A stretch of DNA of 64,000 nt from Ditylenchus dipsaci (lineage: Eukaryota; Nematoda; Chromadorea; Rhabditida; Anguinidae): contig SADC01000150.1 of assembly GCA_004194705.1 (NCBI GenBank), positions 1 through 64,000 of the forward strand. The letters are read 5' to 3'. Below, piece after piece: positions 1 through 10,800 of this stretch. Every line of letters starts with the position of its first letter. The stretch's first letter is position 1. A model generated the notes under the pieces. The model ran no database searches. It saw only the letters and a program-made list of their open reading frames with translations, and was not told the origin of the DNA. The position numbers were made by a program, and so were the translations under genes.

Positions 1-195
1 TGCTGTCAATACCTAGTATGTATTTTTAAATGTCTTTAGACAATTCGTGGACTCCAGTAAATTCATCCCGGTAAAATTTATTCTCGGTGCACCCACACCT
101 GGACATATAGCCTCTCTGCCCGTGAGCACCATTACCTTTTTGCCTTAATAACACAACTTGTGTACGTAATATTGCTTGGCGGCGATATACACAAT

Positions 196-600
196 ATGTG
201 TGAACACAAGCAGCAAATATTGAAACCAGTGAATCTAAATTTTGAAGATCTGAAGATATCTACCTTTGAAAGGTACGTAACTTCCTCGTACTGAAGCTTT
301 ATTTTGAGTTGAATGTTTTATAGTGCGTAATGATACCAGAGCAGTGTCAAGCAATCTACAGGGGAATCGAAGCTAGCACTTTCTCCAAATGTGACTGGAG
401 CAGCCACCTCGTTTGCTGTGACCATGCATTGGATCGCTACTACTCAGAAATGTGGCTCCGATGAAGAAAAGAAAGAATCCCAGATGACCAATCATGAAAT
501 TTTCCGAGTCAAGTGCGCCAAGGCATACGCCAGAGCATTGCCCACACTATGGGCACCCTTGTTAGTCGGCCATTCACAGGGGGTAAAATTAGAATGTATT
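196..600 (+). CDS. Two exons of an unrecognised host gene, frameshifted
   Basis: An ATG at 196 opens a short exon ending at 272 before a strong GTACGT donor. A 51-bp intron (273-323) ends in TAG, and a second exon follows. The second exon reads as a Cys-rich stretch (CVMIPEQCQAIYRG, then CCDHALDRYYSEMW) and continues, after a one-base frame change near 450, as EIFRVKCAKAYARALPTLW to about 565. The junction between the exons also needs one extra base. The intron length matches those in TRAPPC10 and the rich composition looks coding. I do not recognise the family. The gene runs into repeats after about 600, so the 3' end is not defined. Confidence 0.4.
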
Positions 601-632
601 ACAGTGAAACCTCTCTAAACTATCCATTCCGG

Positions 633-1005
633 ACGGATATCGATTAGCGACCCTAATAATTTTTTTTACAAATTTTAGCAAAAATCGTCAATTTTTAAGA
701 TTAAAAGTTTTGAAAAAAACTTTTCTAAAACCAAAATCTTGTCTGAATCGAATACGTTGAGATCGGATCGAAATAATATTTCTGAGCTGAGATATACATA
801 AATTAAATAATTGTGAGAAATTTCTGCTTATCCACTCAAAATAGCTCTCATCTCAGCTCAGAAACATTATTTCGATCCGATCACATCGATTCGGATTCAA
901 GACAAGATTTTGTATCAGGAAGACTTTTAAAACTTTTGCTTTAAAAATTGACGAGTTTTGCTAAAAATTTTGAAAAAAAATTCATTTAGGGCGCTATCTA
1001 TATTT
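633..1005. repeat. Palindromic MITE, family A (copy 1)
   Basis: The left arm (TTAGCGACCCTAATAATTT; later GATCGGATCGAAATAATATT) is repeated in reverse complement on the right (AATTCATTTAGGGCGCTAT). The centre lies near 790-830. Related segments lie at 22190-22330 and 63170-63345, sharing the order GATTCGGATTCAGG, GAAAACTTT, then an AT-rich tail. A pogo-like CAGTGAAACCTCTCTAAA stands just upstream at 605. No coding capacity. Confidence 0.55.
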
Positions 1006-1298
1006 TACCACCATTCCAACGCCAAACCCATCGTAAGGTATTATAAGAAGTGTTATTAGAGCTAAATCTAAGAAATGTCCCAAGTACTAAACTTCCATTT
1101 GAAAACCCTAGTATTCGCTACTAGCGCCGTTTTTTAAGAAAAGTCTGAATTGAATGCTTTTTCGTGAATCAATATATTTTATACGCAGAGGAAAATTCTA
1201 TACATTTTATAAAAAATCCAACTTTCAGATTAGGTAAATTTTTGGCTTGAGTTAAGTCGCGTATGATGCAATGACATGTGTCAACATGTTCCCAAATA
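1006..1298. other. Unassigned AT-rich DNA
   Basis: No conserved coding, no inverted repeat and no recognised element in this stretch. Confidence 0.5.
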
Positions 1299-1790
1299 GG
1301 GTGGGGAAATTCGCGCAATATTGAAATAGCCCCGAATATTCGCGAATATTCGCGCGAATATTACGATGTTCGCGAATATTCGCGAACAGTTCGAACTGTC
1401 GTCTTATGAACAAATGAAAAGAAAAACAGTGAATGAAATGCTTAAATAATCACAACCGCACTAAAACACATTCCAATTAGCTTCATTGACAATAAAAATG
1501 ATTTTGTTAGAACCAAATAAAAAAATCCGTACAGAGTTCAATGATTCAGAAAAAAAAATTAATTGGCGGGACAAATTCAAACAGTGAGAATGCCCCTTTA
1601 ATGACTAGTTCACAATGGTGGACTGCAGTCGCCACCCTCATCCCGGACTCACAATCCGCTCTGAGATGGTTTTTCATCTCAAGTTAGGATTGTTGTTAAT
1701 TTTAGGTAAAATGGCTTTTAAAAAGACCTTATTTTAAATCCAATTAAGATATGGGTCTCTAGCCGTTTTGACCAACACGCTTTTTTATCG

Positions 1791-2029
1791 GTGCCGGTCA
1801 GTTCGCCCCACGATCAGTTCGCCCCGTTTTTTTTTAGGCTTAGGCTTAGGCAAGGGTAGGCCAGCGCATGTTAGGACGGACTCAAACATGTTCCCGAACT
1901 ACAAAAAAAGTTAAAAAATAAGTTGAGTTTGTTTTTTTGTGACATAATGGTCATTTTGAAAAACAGGCGAACTGATCTTGGGCAAACTGACCGGGGGGAA
2001 CTGATCGTGGGGCGAACTGACCTGTCTCC
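1791..2029. mobile_element. Mutator-type MITE, motif CAGTTCGCCCC
   Basis: The inverted ends contain GGTCAGTTCGCCCC and CGATCAGTTCGCCCC. The flanks carry a direct repeat TTTTTATCG (1782-1790 and 2030-2038), 9 bp, the size made by Mutator-like transposases. The interior has a copy of a dispersed unit (GGGTAGGCCAGCGCATG, about 1840-1905). Confidence 0.65.
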
Positions 2030-2587
2030 TTTTTATCGACACGCTTTTTTATTTTATTTCGATTCAGAGTCCTCTATTCGTAAATAAATTAGCTTTTTGA
2101 ATTTTATTAGTTGTGACACAAAAAATTGTTGAAACTCTTGTTTTTGTCCCATCGAATCAGTCGCCTCTTGCATATTTTTATCCTATATTTTTGTTGGTCT
2201 TTTTTTATTACGCCGTGTACTGATGTATGTTACCCCCGTATATTTCACCCCAGTCATTTCACTTCCATTTCATTTCACGCCCGATAAACACCTTTTTAAT
2301 TTCATGTTTTTTTACAAAATTTCGTTAAAATTATCGCTACATGTTGCCTGGTGGAAGTCTAATTAACTTCAAATACGTTTAATTGCTATATTTCGACATT
2401 GTGGTGCTTCGAAAGGGGTTTTAAAGATGCAAAAGATAAAATGTCATAAATGAAGCCAAACCATCCAAACTACTCCAAAACACTTCAAACCACCGGAAAC
2501 ACCCAGGTGTTGTACTCATCAGTGATGTATTTTCGCAATTTTTCGCTCCGGCTCTTGCTCTCTGGCTTACTTATTTTATGTGGCCTG

Positions 2588-2668
2588 AGGCGGTGCAGCC
2601 TCCGCACCGGCACCGCACCGCCGGTGCCTGGTGCGGTGCCGTGCGGAAAATCGGTAGGGGTCGGTGCC
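2588..2668. repeat. GGTGCC-rich hAT-end fragment
   Basis: Overlapping GGCACC/GGTGCC hexamers, the same motif as in the ends of the hAT element at 21520-22597. Probably a relic of that family. ORFs through it are compositional artefacts. Confidence 0.45.
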
Positions 2669-2847
2669 GCTTCGGAAATCGTGAAAGGTCGAGACATCAA
2701 ATTAAAAAACATCAACAACTATTGACTTACTACAGCTGTTTTAATGTTCGCAAAATTTCTTTTATCGCAACATGCTTGCGAATATTCGCGAATATTCGCG
2801 AATATTCGCGCGAATATTCGCCCGAATATTCGGAGTTCCCCACCCTA

Positions 2848-3205
2848 GCCCAAACACCCAAAAGTACTAAATTCAAAGAGGCGCGAATTCAAAAAAATGA
2901 GAAAAAAAATTCCCCTAAATTCTTTCTAACCTCAAAGCGGACCTAATACTCCCGCGGGAAACAAACAAGTGCCCCTAACACCGGGACACAGTTATTTTTA
3001 AATCCTTGCAACAGATTGATACTAACAAATACATGAAAACTTTCCCATGGATGAATTTACCGGAATGATTTACCGTCGCCCGATTTTGAGTAGCGATAAA
3101 TAAAAACCTTTTAAATCGGTTATTTAAACATTTACGTAAAACTTGAGGATGTATTTTACCAGAACTTCGATTATCTATTTTTTATGTTTAAATAGTTAAA
3201 TTGAC
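2848..3205. other. Unassigned noncoding DNA
   Basis: No coding signal seen. It contains an AT-rich stretch and one sentence-like repeat (GAATTTACCGGAATGATTTACC) without a partner. Confidence 0.4.
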
Positions 3206-3419
3206 AACATGATGCCTTTTGTCGGAAATCTGGCACCTTTTTGTCGTAAATCTGGCGCCTAATTTTGAATATGAATTCTACAATATTTTCACATAACTTA
3301 ATTTTAATTTTGCACCATATTGTAGCCTTAAGTCTCAGCTTTCTAATCAGTCATAACACACAGCTGTATAGTTTTCAAAAATTTACGAGATTCACGTGTT
3401 CAGATGGACGAACCTGAGC

Positions 3420-3902
3420 AGTGTTTCATAATTCACACTAACAGTCACTGACATGTCAGTTTTAGCAAACTACATTTTTACAGTGGTCGTAGACATGAAA
3501 AAACTTGTCTTTTCGAAATTCTGTAAAGTGCATTAAAAGCTGACGAAATTCTGATTGAGAAAGGTGTTATCACATTTTCGACCCACCTATGAAAAAAGCC
3601 GGAAAAAATAAGTGTCAGTCATTTTTAATGTCAGTTTAGTAAAAAAAGTCTAAACTGACACTGACATTTTTCACTAAACTGACATTAAAATGAAACTGAC
3701 ACTTATTTTTCCGCTTTTTTCATAGGTAGGTCGAAATGTGAAACACCTTTCTCAATCAAAATTCGTCAGCTTTCTAATGCACTTTACAGAATTTCGAAAA
3801 AACAAGTTTTTCATGTCTAAACCACTGTTAAAAATGTCAGTTTGCTAAACTGACAGTCAGTGTCAATGTCAGTGTTCATTTAGTGTGAATTATGAAAACA
3901 CT
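3420..3902. mobile_element. hAT-type foldback MITE, motif TGACACTGACA
   Basis: Ends AGTGTTTCATAATTCACAC and its reverse complement, with nearly the full length self-complementary around 3640. Flanking octamers ACCTGAGC/ACCTGGCC match at 6 of 8 positions, consistent with an aged hAT duplication. The motif TGACACTGACATTT also fills 51640-51805, a truncated relative. Confidence 0.6.
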
Positions 3903-4021
3903 ACCTGGCCAATACCCACTTTCTTGTAATGCGTAAATCTTGTATTTTGAAATTACACACCCAGGTGTAACAGCTTTTAAAAAACTGAGATATGAAGCTA
4001 CGCGTTAGTGTAAATTTAAAA

Positions 4022-4575
4022 CTAAATAAAGACGAAAACAAACGGGATCCCGTCTCGGGGACCAAAATTTGACCTAAAATCCCGTCCGGAAAAATTTTGG
4101 AATTTGGAAAAGTTAAAACTCTGCCAGTAGAGTGTGCAATATATTCGTCTAGTTTAACCGTTCAAAAAATCATGATACCCATGGTTCGAAAGAGAACCCT
4201 CCCTGTGGTTCGAAAAATGTTTTGCTCAAATTTAAAAAAAAACGCGCGGCTTCCTCAGAAATCAGGGTTGAGAAACACGAATATGAGGTATCTGATCTTC
4301 GGCAGCGGTTACTGATAATGCTAGCATTTCTGTATTCATATATAAAGTTGCAACAGAAAAGACTTGAGCATTAAATCGTTCGTTTTTTTGCTGAATAAGT
4401 GAAGAAAAATTCAGAAATTTGGAACTTTGTAGCTTAAATGAGCTTACTTAAAAACTCCCGGTCATTTTTACCGGGATCCCGTACGGGATCTCGTTGTTGG
4501 GTCCACGAAATCCCAGCCCGGTCTCGGTCTTAACTATGTCGAAAATTCCGTCCCGGAATCCCTAGGTGTCTTTCC
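4022..4575. mobile_element. Possible TIR element, motif CGGGATCCCG
   Basis: CGGGATCCCGTCTCGGGGAC (4042) is mirrored by CCGGGATCCCGTACGGGATC and GTCTCGGTC near 4470-4535, and the outer ends AGACGAAAACA / TCTTTCCGTCT are roughly complementary. No clear duplication. Confidence 0.4.
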
Positions 4576-4641
4576 GTCTCTAAACTAAATCATGTTAAAA
4601 TTAGGTGTAGAATTTAAAAATGAATATTTGCGCCATTTTTA

Positions 4642-4989
4642 GGGAGGAGAAGAATGGCCATTTCAAATTGCGCCAATGCAAAATGCGCTATTTCGAATTG
4701 GGCCATTTTCAAATTGGTCCAATGCAAATTGGGCCGATTTCAAAATGGGCCACGATTTTGAATCAAACAACAATTAAAAATTTGCCAATAATTGGCGCAA
4801 TTTGAATTGACCCAATTGAAATTGGCCAAATTTGAAACGCGCAATTTGCATTGGAGCAATTTGAAATGGCCCAATTTGAAATTGGCCAAATTTGAACGGC
4901 GCAATTTGCATTGGAGCAATTGAAATGGCCCAATTGAAAATGGCCCAAATTGAATGGCCCAATTTGAAATAACCCATTCTTCTCCTCCC
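4642..4989. mobile_element. Mutator-type MITE, motif CAAATTGGGCC
   Basis: The termini GGGAGGAGAAGAATGG and CCATTCTTCTCCTCCC are inverted repeats, and the flanks are an exact 9-bp direct repeat CCATTTTTA (4633-4641 and 4990-4998). The whole interior is variations of CAAATTGGGCCAATTT. The minus-strand ORFs here only reflect the repeat period. A diverged relative surrounds the palindrome at 9633. Confidence 0.8.
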
Positions 4990-5219
4990 CCATTTTTACG
5001 ATAAAAAGACGCCAGATTTCCGACAAAAGGCGCCAAAACTTCTACCCATCCTGTTTAAAATTTGAAAAGTAGTACCAGCTTTGGGAAAAAAAACAAAGTC
5101 GAGGTTAGATTTCACGTACGCAGTTGACCACCAATGCTCGCTAAACGCTCGACATGCTCGTTAAATCTTGAAAAATGCACGTTCCATAGAGAATCGACTA
5201 TAAACCATAAAAAACAAAC

Positions 5220-6017
5220 CTCTTGTTTTTCCACCTTGTCTTGCTCCTGAATCCTGGTGAGTATCTCAGTCATATTAGTCTCAAGCACCATGCCACCCAT
5301 TACCAATTCACTCAGAATGTGTGCACCTGAATTAACATCATAAAAACAGCGACGAGAAATCAGCATCCCACCTTGTCCACGTGGAAAATCAAGTCCAGCT
5401 CACAGACATTTTCAAAACACCTGTCCAAAGTCTCAACAAACACTTGTATCAGGTCGAGTATGCCAAGCTCACTCTCTGAAGAGTCCACACAAAATACGAA
5501 GTAAAGGGTGCGTAGTGTCGATAGATTAGTTTGTAATCGGAACCCCAATCAGAGTGCCCCCTCCAGAAAGTTGCACACATTGTCGTCCCGTTTGGACACC
5601 AATTGAAATGTTTCCCTTACAATGTTGCTGCTCCTCTTCTGTCTGAAAAAATCTAATGGCTGGACCCAGGGTATCATGTTTTACCGTATTTCCTCTAAAA
5701 AACGCCCCCGGGGCTTTTTTTTACAAATACTGATCTTCAGAAAATTTGAGGTTGATTTTGAAATTTCTGGGTCAAAATTTAATCTCGAAAATGCAGAATC
5801 GTAGAGCTCGTATAGTTAAGATAAAGCAATAAAAGAGATGTAAAAGATGCTCAGGCTGAGATGCAGTTCCCAAAGTCAGGGGGGGGTTCTTATTAGAGCA
5901 GGCTTTTTTTAGGCAAAATACGGTTTTAAAATAATCTGATAAAAACTTACAATCTGGTGTAAAACTTGAGCAGCCTGGGTTTGCCGTGGTTGTTGAACAC
6001 AGTATGGCTTTGATCAT
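5220..6017 (-). CDS. AP3S: AP-3 complex sigma subunit, three exons visible
   Basis: Small (sigma) subunit of the AP-3 adaptor, which sorts cargo from endosomes or the trans-Golgi to lysosomes and related organelles. Exon 1 is 6017-5951 (MIKAIL, then FNNHGKPRLLKFYT), exon 2 is 5642-5372 (VRETFQLVSKRDDNVCNFLE, TLYFVFCVDSSESELG, DLIQVFVETLDRCFENVCEL) and exon 3 is 5326-5220 (LSELVMGGMVLETNMTEI). This is near-identical to animal AP3S1/AP3S2 from the start codon to about residue 155. The variable C-terminal tail was not found. Intron 2 is 45 bp; intron 1 holds a MITE. At least five single-base deletions interrupt the frame: after ATACTG in exon 1, before the conserved IVRET, in GGGGGCACT, in TTGGGGTTCC and at TACGCACC in exon 2, with another at GTGCACACATT at the start of exon 3. 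Because the residues around them are intact, I read this as a functional gene with assembly errors. Confidence 0.93.
5692..5925. mobile_element. MITE of the TACCGTATTTCCTCTAA family, in AP3S intron 1
   Basis: TTTACCGTATTTCCTCTAAA followed by CGCCCCCGGGGC faces GGGGGGTTCTTATTAGAGCA and AAAATACGGT. This is the same terminal skeleton as the elements at 11376, 13900, 23813, 43003 and 59396. Confidence 0.6.
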
Positions 6018-6099
6018 TTGGCTGCTAGTGTAATGATGATTAAATAGGCAAAAAACAATTTTTATCAAATTCAGAGCAATTGACAATCAATTTAGCAAA

Positions 6100-6750
6100 A
6101 TTAGTGAAATTAGCAAAAAAATAGCAACTCCATAAATATATTGGACAAGTGCCAAATTTACTTAGATGTTGCCAAAGCACCGCTAATTTGAAACTAATTT
6201 TAAGTGCGCACTGTTTATTTGATGAGCTTTTGGATAGAAATCAGTTTTTAGCTGTGCCCAGTTTTGCTTGTTTGCTAAAAATGTGGAAAGAATGTCCATT
6301 ATTGAAGGTGGAAAAAAAAGAGGATATAAAGATCACCTGTAAGTTTTTTAATTTATTTTGTTGCTTTTAATGCTGAAAAAAAACATTTTTTAACTTCTGA
6401 GTATGAAATACTTTGTTTACAGGAAGGCAGTGAAGAGTGTTTCAATAAACATTAGCTGCCCTCAATTCAGCTCTTGGAGATGGATCGTTGTCTTGAAGAA
6501 GTTAGTTTGCTTCTAAATTGATGTAAGTGACAAATTTCACTACAAAAAAAAACTCTGATGGATTAACCGAAAACCGGGCACAGAAAATCGCGGTTCATTT
6601 GCGACAAAATAATCGGCCAAAAATTGGGAGCATGCATTTAACCGACCGAAAGAAATGTGGATGACCGTAAACGAAAGCTGGTTTTTGAAGAAGAAAATTT
6701 TTTTTTAAAGGACCATGGTTTTTGAACGCATAGCGCAGTGAAAGTAGTCT
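6100..6750. other. Region with one possible exon, otherwise unassigned
   Basis: On the plus strand 6185-6340 reads FDELLDRNQFLAVPSFACLL and KMWKECPLLKVEKKEDIKIT up to a good GTAAGT donor. A following segment after TTTACAG (6422) soon hits stops. It may be an exon of a gene or a relic of a transposase. I do not recognise it. The remainder has no visible coding or repeat structure. Confidence 0.25.
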
Positions 6751-7733
6751 GACAAGGGAACCTCGCGAACTTGTTTTTCACTTGTAAATTAGAGTCTGGT
6801 CTTATTGGAAAGCCAGTATGCGACTTTCAATCAAATTCTATAGACCAAAAAGTTTGGGATGAGAAGGCTGGTAAAAATTTTAAAAACCAGATGGGGCTTT
6901 TTAACTAAGTCACAGGCTCATATACTACTGGGTGCACATCCTACTTTTACCCACTTTTATTTAGAAATTTGGGTGTCAAAATGATCATCAGTCTCTTAGC
7001 TATCTAAAAAAATTATTAGAGCAGGGGAAATTAAAAATTAAAGTAAAAAAAAAGGTGTGCACTAGAGTTGCCCGGAATTCCGGTTCCGGTTTCCCGGAAT
7101 TCCGGTCTTTTTTGGATTCCGGTTCCGATCGCGAAAAAATATGTGATTCCGGTTCCGGTTTTCACCAAACTAAAATTGCGATTCAGGTTCCGGTCCAAAT
7201 ATCAATTCCGAGCCCAACTGTATCATAATTTTGCTCTTGCTCGGCTAATTTTGAACGCGTATTTTTAACTTTTGAACGAATTTTCGTGTTAAATATCAAC
7301 ATATACAAAAAATCATGTAAACAGGGAGCGATTTTTTTTTTGAAAAGTTTTTTTTCTCGACTCCGGTTTTGGTTTCGCCAAAAGTGAAATTCCGGTTCCG
7401 ATTCCGGTTCCCGTTTCTACAAAAATCAAATTCCGGTTCCGGTTCCGGTTTTCACAAATCTAAAATTCCGATTCAGGTCCAAATATCGATTCCGAGCCAA
7501 CTCTAGTGTGCACCCAATAGTATTTGAACCTGTGACCGAGAAAGCCCTTTAAAATTCAAAAATGCCTTGATCCCCGTGTGGTTTTTCAATATTTTACTAG
7601 TCTTCTCATTCCAACTTTTCAGCCTATCAGGGCACGAGATCTCAACCAATTCGATTGCAAGTCGCATACTGGCTCATAAATTAGACCAAACTATAATTTA
7701 TGCGTGAAAAACAAGTTCGCGATGTTCTCTTGT
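6751..7733. mobile_element. Foldback MITE family B, copy 1 (split by a hAT MITE)
   Basis: The left end GACAAGGGAACCTCGCGAAC and the right end GTTCGCGATGTTCTCTTGT are inverted. The arms continue inward through CAGTATGCGACTTTCAATC and GTCACAGG..ATACTACTGGG. Copy 2 is at 18092-18698. The original element would be about 540 bp; 443 bp are an insertion at 7063-7505. Confidence 0.7.
7063..7505. mobile_element. hAT-type MITE, motif AATTCCGGTTCCGG
   Basis: Starts TAGAGTTGCCCGG, ends CCGAGCCAACTCTA, and is flanked by an exact 8-bp duplication GTGTGCAC (7055-7062 and 7506-7513). The interior is mostly TTCCGGTTCCGG and variants. The ORF at 7068-7268 is an artefact of the repeat. Confidence 0.8.
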
Positions 7734-7895
7734 GAGTCGTCCGGTCCAGCGATGCCAAGCAACGATGTTTCGACTAGTAGATGGTTTAAAAATTTCGATA
7801 AAATTGCAGATTCAAAATAAAAAAATCGTTAAAAAACTAATTGTTGAATATTTTCGGAGTGAAAAAGTGTCCCTCGCCAATTAAAATTTTCGGAA

Positions 7896-10800
7896 ATGCC
7901 GCTGCCTTCAAAACCCATAGTCCTTCAAGCATTTCGAACTCCACCCTAGTTTTAAGTTATATGTGTTGCAGAGAAGATCAGAAAGTGAGCTATCCCCTAC
8001 ACATTCACTACAAACCAACTATGTGCCGTTTGAAGAGTCACTTATTTTCCAACGCAGTGCTCCCAATTTTGACAAGGAACTGAAATCTTCTGCCTTGTTG
8101 CATGTGTACTTGATTTATGCTGCTGTACGGGTCTTTCCAAAGCTTTCATTGCTATCCATCTAGCTGGTTAATACTGACTTATTTCAGAGTCTGGATGACT
8201 ACCGCAACAACATTCGGCACTTTCTGGTCTCTGACTGGTTCGCCAAGGTTGGTCAATATATGCTCGCCGTAGATACTTGAGCCAACCCATTTTTCAAGCT
8301 AAATGAAGCCGAAAATCCCAACTGCTGATTGTCTACGACTCTTCAAGAACCCGAGAGAAAAAAATGCGCACAAGTATCCAAGACAAGATAAAAAGTGACT
8401 TCAGCAAATATCTCAACAGGTATTTCTCCACTTCAGAAACCAACCATGTTCAATTGTTAAATTTGTAGGTTGGTGGAGTTGAACGACTCCACAGTAGACA
8501 AATCAGCCTTCAACTCGGTGCTCAAGTCTAGTTTTCTAGGCGCTCTTGATTTCCACTCCGACTTGCTTAACAAAAGCATTCAAAGGTGCAAGGACATGGC
8601 TGGTGTCCAGGACAAACCAACACTTTTCACCCATCACTTCTCATAAACATGCAGGTGAGCGATTGTTCTCTTTGTGGTTTTTTCGATAAATACAAGGTAA
8701 TTTAAAAAGTTCACCGGTATCCTTTTAAAGGGCCATTGCCGTCCCGACAACGGTTGTCCCTGCCAATTCAAAAAAATTTCCTTATCATTGAACTTCTGTA
8801 CGGAATTTTTAACTTGGTTTCTAACAGAACTATACCTAAAATTAAATTCTAGGCCTTGTTTTGTTAGAAACCAAGCAAAAAAATCCGTACAGAAGTTGAA
8901 TGATTAGGCGAAAAAATTTGAATTGGCGGGGGCAATTCAAAACAGGTGGCAATGGCCCTTTAACTACATTTTCTTTCACAATTGAATTTCGATTATTTTA
9001 ACGCAGATCGACTCAGAATCAAAAAATAATTTTAGGTAGATACAGGCAACTCTCGATTTAACAAACCCTAGGACCCGCAAAAATGTTCGTTAAACCGAGA
9101 GTTTCGTTAAACAAGAGTTAGTTTTAGTCGTTTTTATTTAAACGTTTGCCGAATAAGAGTTGAAAAAGTTCGTTAAATCAAGAGTTTCGTTGAATCGAGA
9201 GTTGACTTCACAGTAAACTCGCTACATAATGGACGTCCTATATAACGGACGTGTCCGAACGTCGACTGTAATGTAAAACCATAAATTTTTCTTGGTCCTC
9301 ATGCGGTTTGAGTCCTGGTCTGTGGAGCTTGGATGGGTTCTTAAAGGACCATACTTGTTGATGCAAATGAGAATTTGACAAATTTAAATGCGCACGGGAC
9401 ACTACTCTTTCGTCTCGCAATCTACTCTTTGGAGTTGTTTCGAGCGACTCAAAAGAGTAGAGTGAGAGACGAAAGAGAAGTGTCCCGCGGGCATTTGAAT
9501 TTGTCAAATTCTCATTTGCATCAAGGATGTTAAGCGACAATGGCACGCCGAAAATTCGGCTATTTTAAATCGGGTCAATTTAAATTGGGCCGCTCAAATT
9601 GTGCCAAAATCAAATTGGGTCAATTCAAATTACAGTCAACTCTCGATATAACGCCACCCCCTCAAGTTCGTTCCCGCCTAGGGTCCGACACTTTTTTTAA
9701 CTCTATTTTTGAAACCTTTTGCTGAACCTGATTCCGCAGTCTTATCAGAAATATCGTACAGGTTCCGATTCTGCCAATCGTTTCTGAAAAAGTTTAAACT
9801 TTTGCCAGTAAGACCCGCGCCTCTCGATATAACGCCGCCGATTTTTTAAAATGGCGGCGTTATATCGAGAGGCGCGGGTCTTGCTGGCAAAAGTTTAAAC
9901 TTTTCAGAAACGATTGGCCGAATCGGAACCTGTACGATATTTCTGATAAGACTGCGGAATCAGGTTCAGCAAAAGGTTTCAAAAATAGAGTTAAAAAAGT
10001 GTCGGACCCTAGGCGGAACGAACTTGAGGGGGTGGCGTTATATCGAGAGTTGACTGTAGGCCAATTTTTGACTGCGGAAAAAAGACGTTTCACTGCTGAG
10101 TACCATATATCTCAAATAGGCAATAAAACTATTATGTTGCAATCCGAAGTTCAGGGTGCACAAGGGTCAAACGTCAGTCAGAAAAAGGCCCAATTTTCAA
10201 TTGGCTCAATCTTAATAGGCCCGATTTAAAAGAGAAGTTTTGTAATTCTGTGCTTGGGTCGAACCCCTGAGACTCCTTTTGGCCGAAAATTGGTATACCA
10301 AAAATGCTGATTTTTGAAAAAAACAGCTCTTTTTCCAAAAAAAACTTTTTGTTTTAAGCTCTTTTTCCTTTTTTAGTTCAAATTGAGCCGCTTCTACTGG
10401 AACCTGGGTTTACTAGAAAATGCATTGCGAGAATTAGACCAGTTGGATGCATTCTTGAGTGGACTCATCTGGGACCTGTCTTTGGAGACCACCGCTAAAG
10501 GTGATTGTCATGGCGGTCGCTGGATTATTTCACTGATTTCCTCTATTTTTCAGATTTACACCAACCATTCCAATGGTTAAAGCAAATAAAACTGTTGCCA
10601 TTTGGCAACCAATGTTCTCTGTTGGGTGCTGCGATCCACTTAAACAGCACCACTGACCAGATGTCCCTGGTGGAGTGGAGGTGTTTTATACTGGCTCAGC
10701 AAGTGCTGCTCACCTTCCACATGTTCCATCAAAGATTGGACCTGATTGAAGAGCAACAAGAAAGGGATGGCCACCAGCAAGCAGCCAAGAATGACGAAGC

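Larger units (their letters stand above)
1299..2845. mobile_element. Non-autonomous TIR element, motif CGAATATTCG, TA duplication
   Basis: It starts GGGTGGGGAAATTCGCG and ends in the reverse complement (GGAGTTCCCCACCC), flanked by TA on both sides. Each end carries tandem copies of CGAATATTCGCG (1330-1395 and 2768-2835). The TA duplication suggests the Tc1/mariner group. The interior holds other elements (1791-2029; GGTGCC-rich block 2588-2668) and no intact ORF. Confidence 0.65.
3208..5037. mobile_element. Probable outer element, motif GTCGGAAATCTGGC
   Basis: CCTTTTGTCGGAAATCTGGC at 3213 reappears inverted near 5012-5033. The span contains the separate elements at 3420-3902, 4022-4575 and 4642-4989, so it appears to be an old element repeatedly hit by others. 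No duplication was identified. Confidence 0.35.

Noticed and set aside
4740..5036. Minus-strand ORFs of 67-98 residues
   Set aside because: They follow the CAAATTGGGCC repeat of a Mutator-type MITE, with no coding character.
5220..6017. AP3S as a processed or decayed pseudogene
   Set aside because: Introns are present and the amino-acid conservation is near complete; the only faults are single missing bases.
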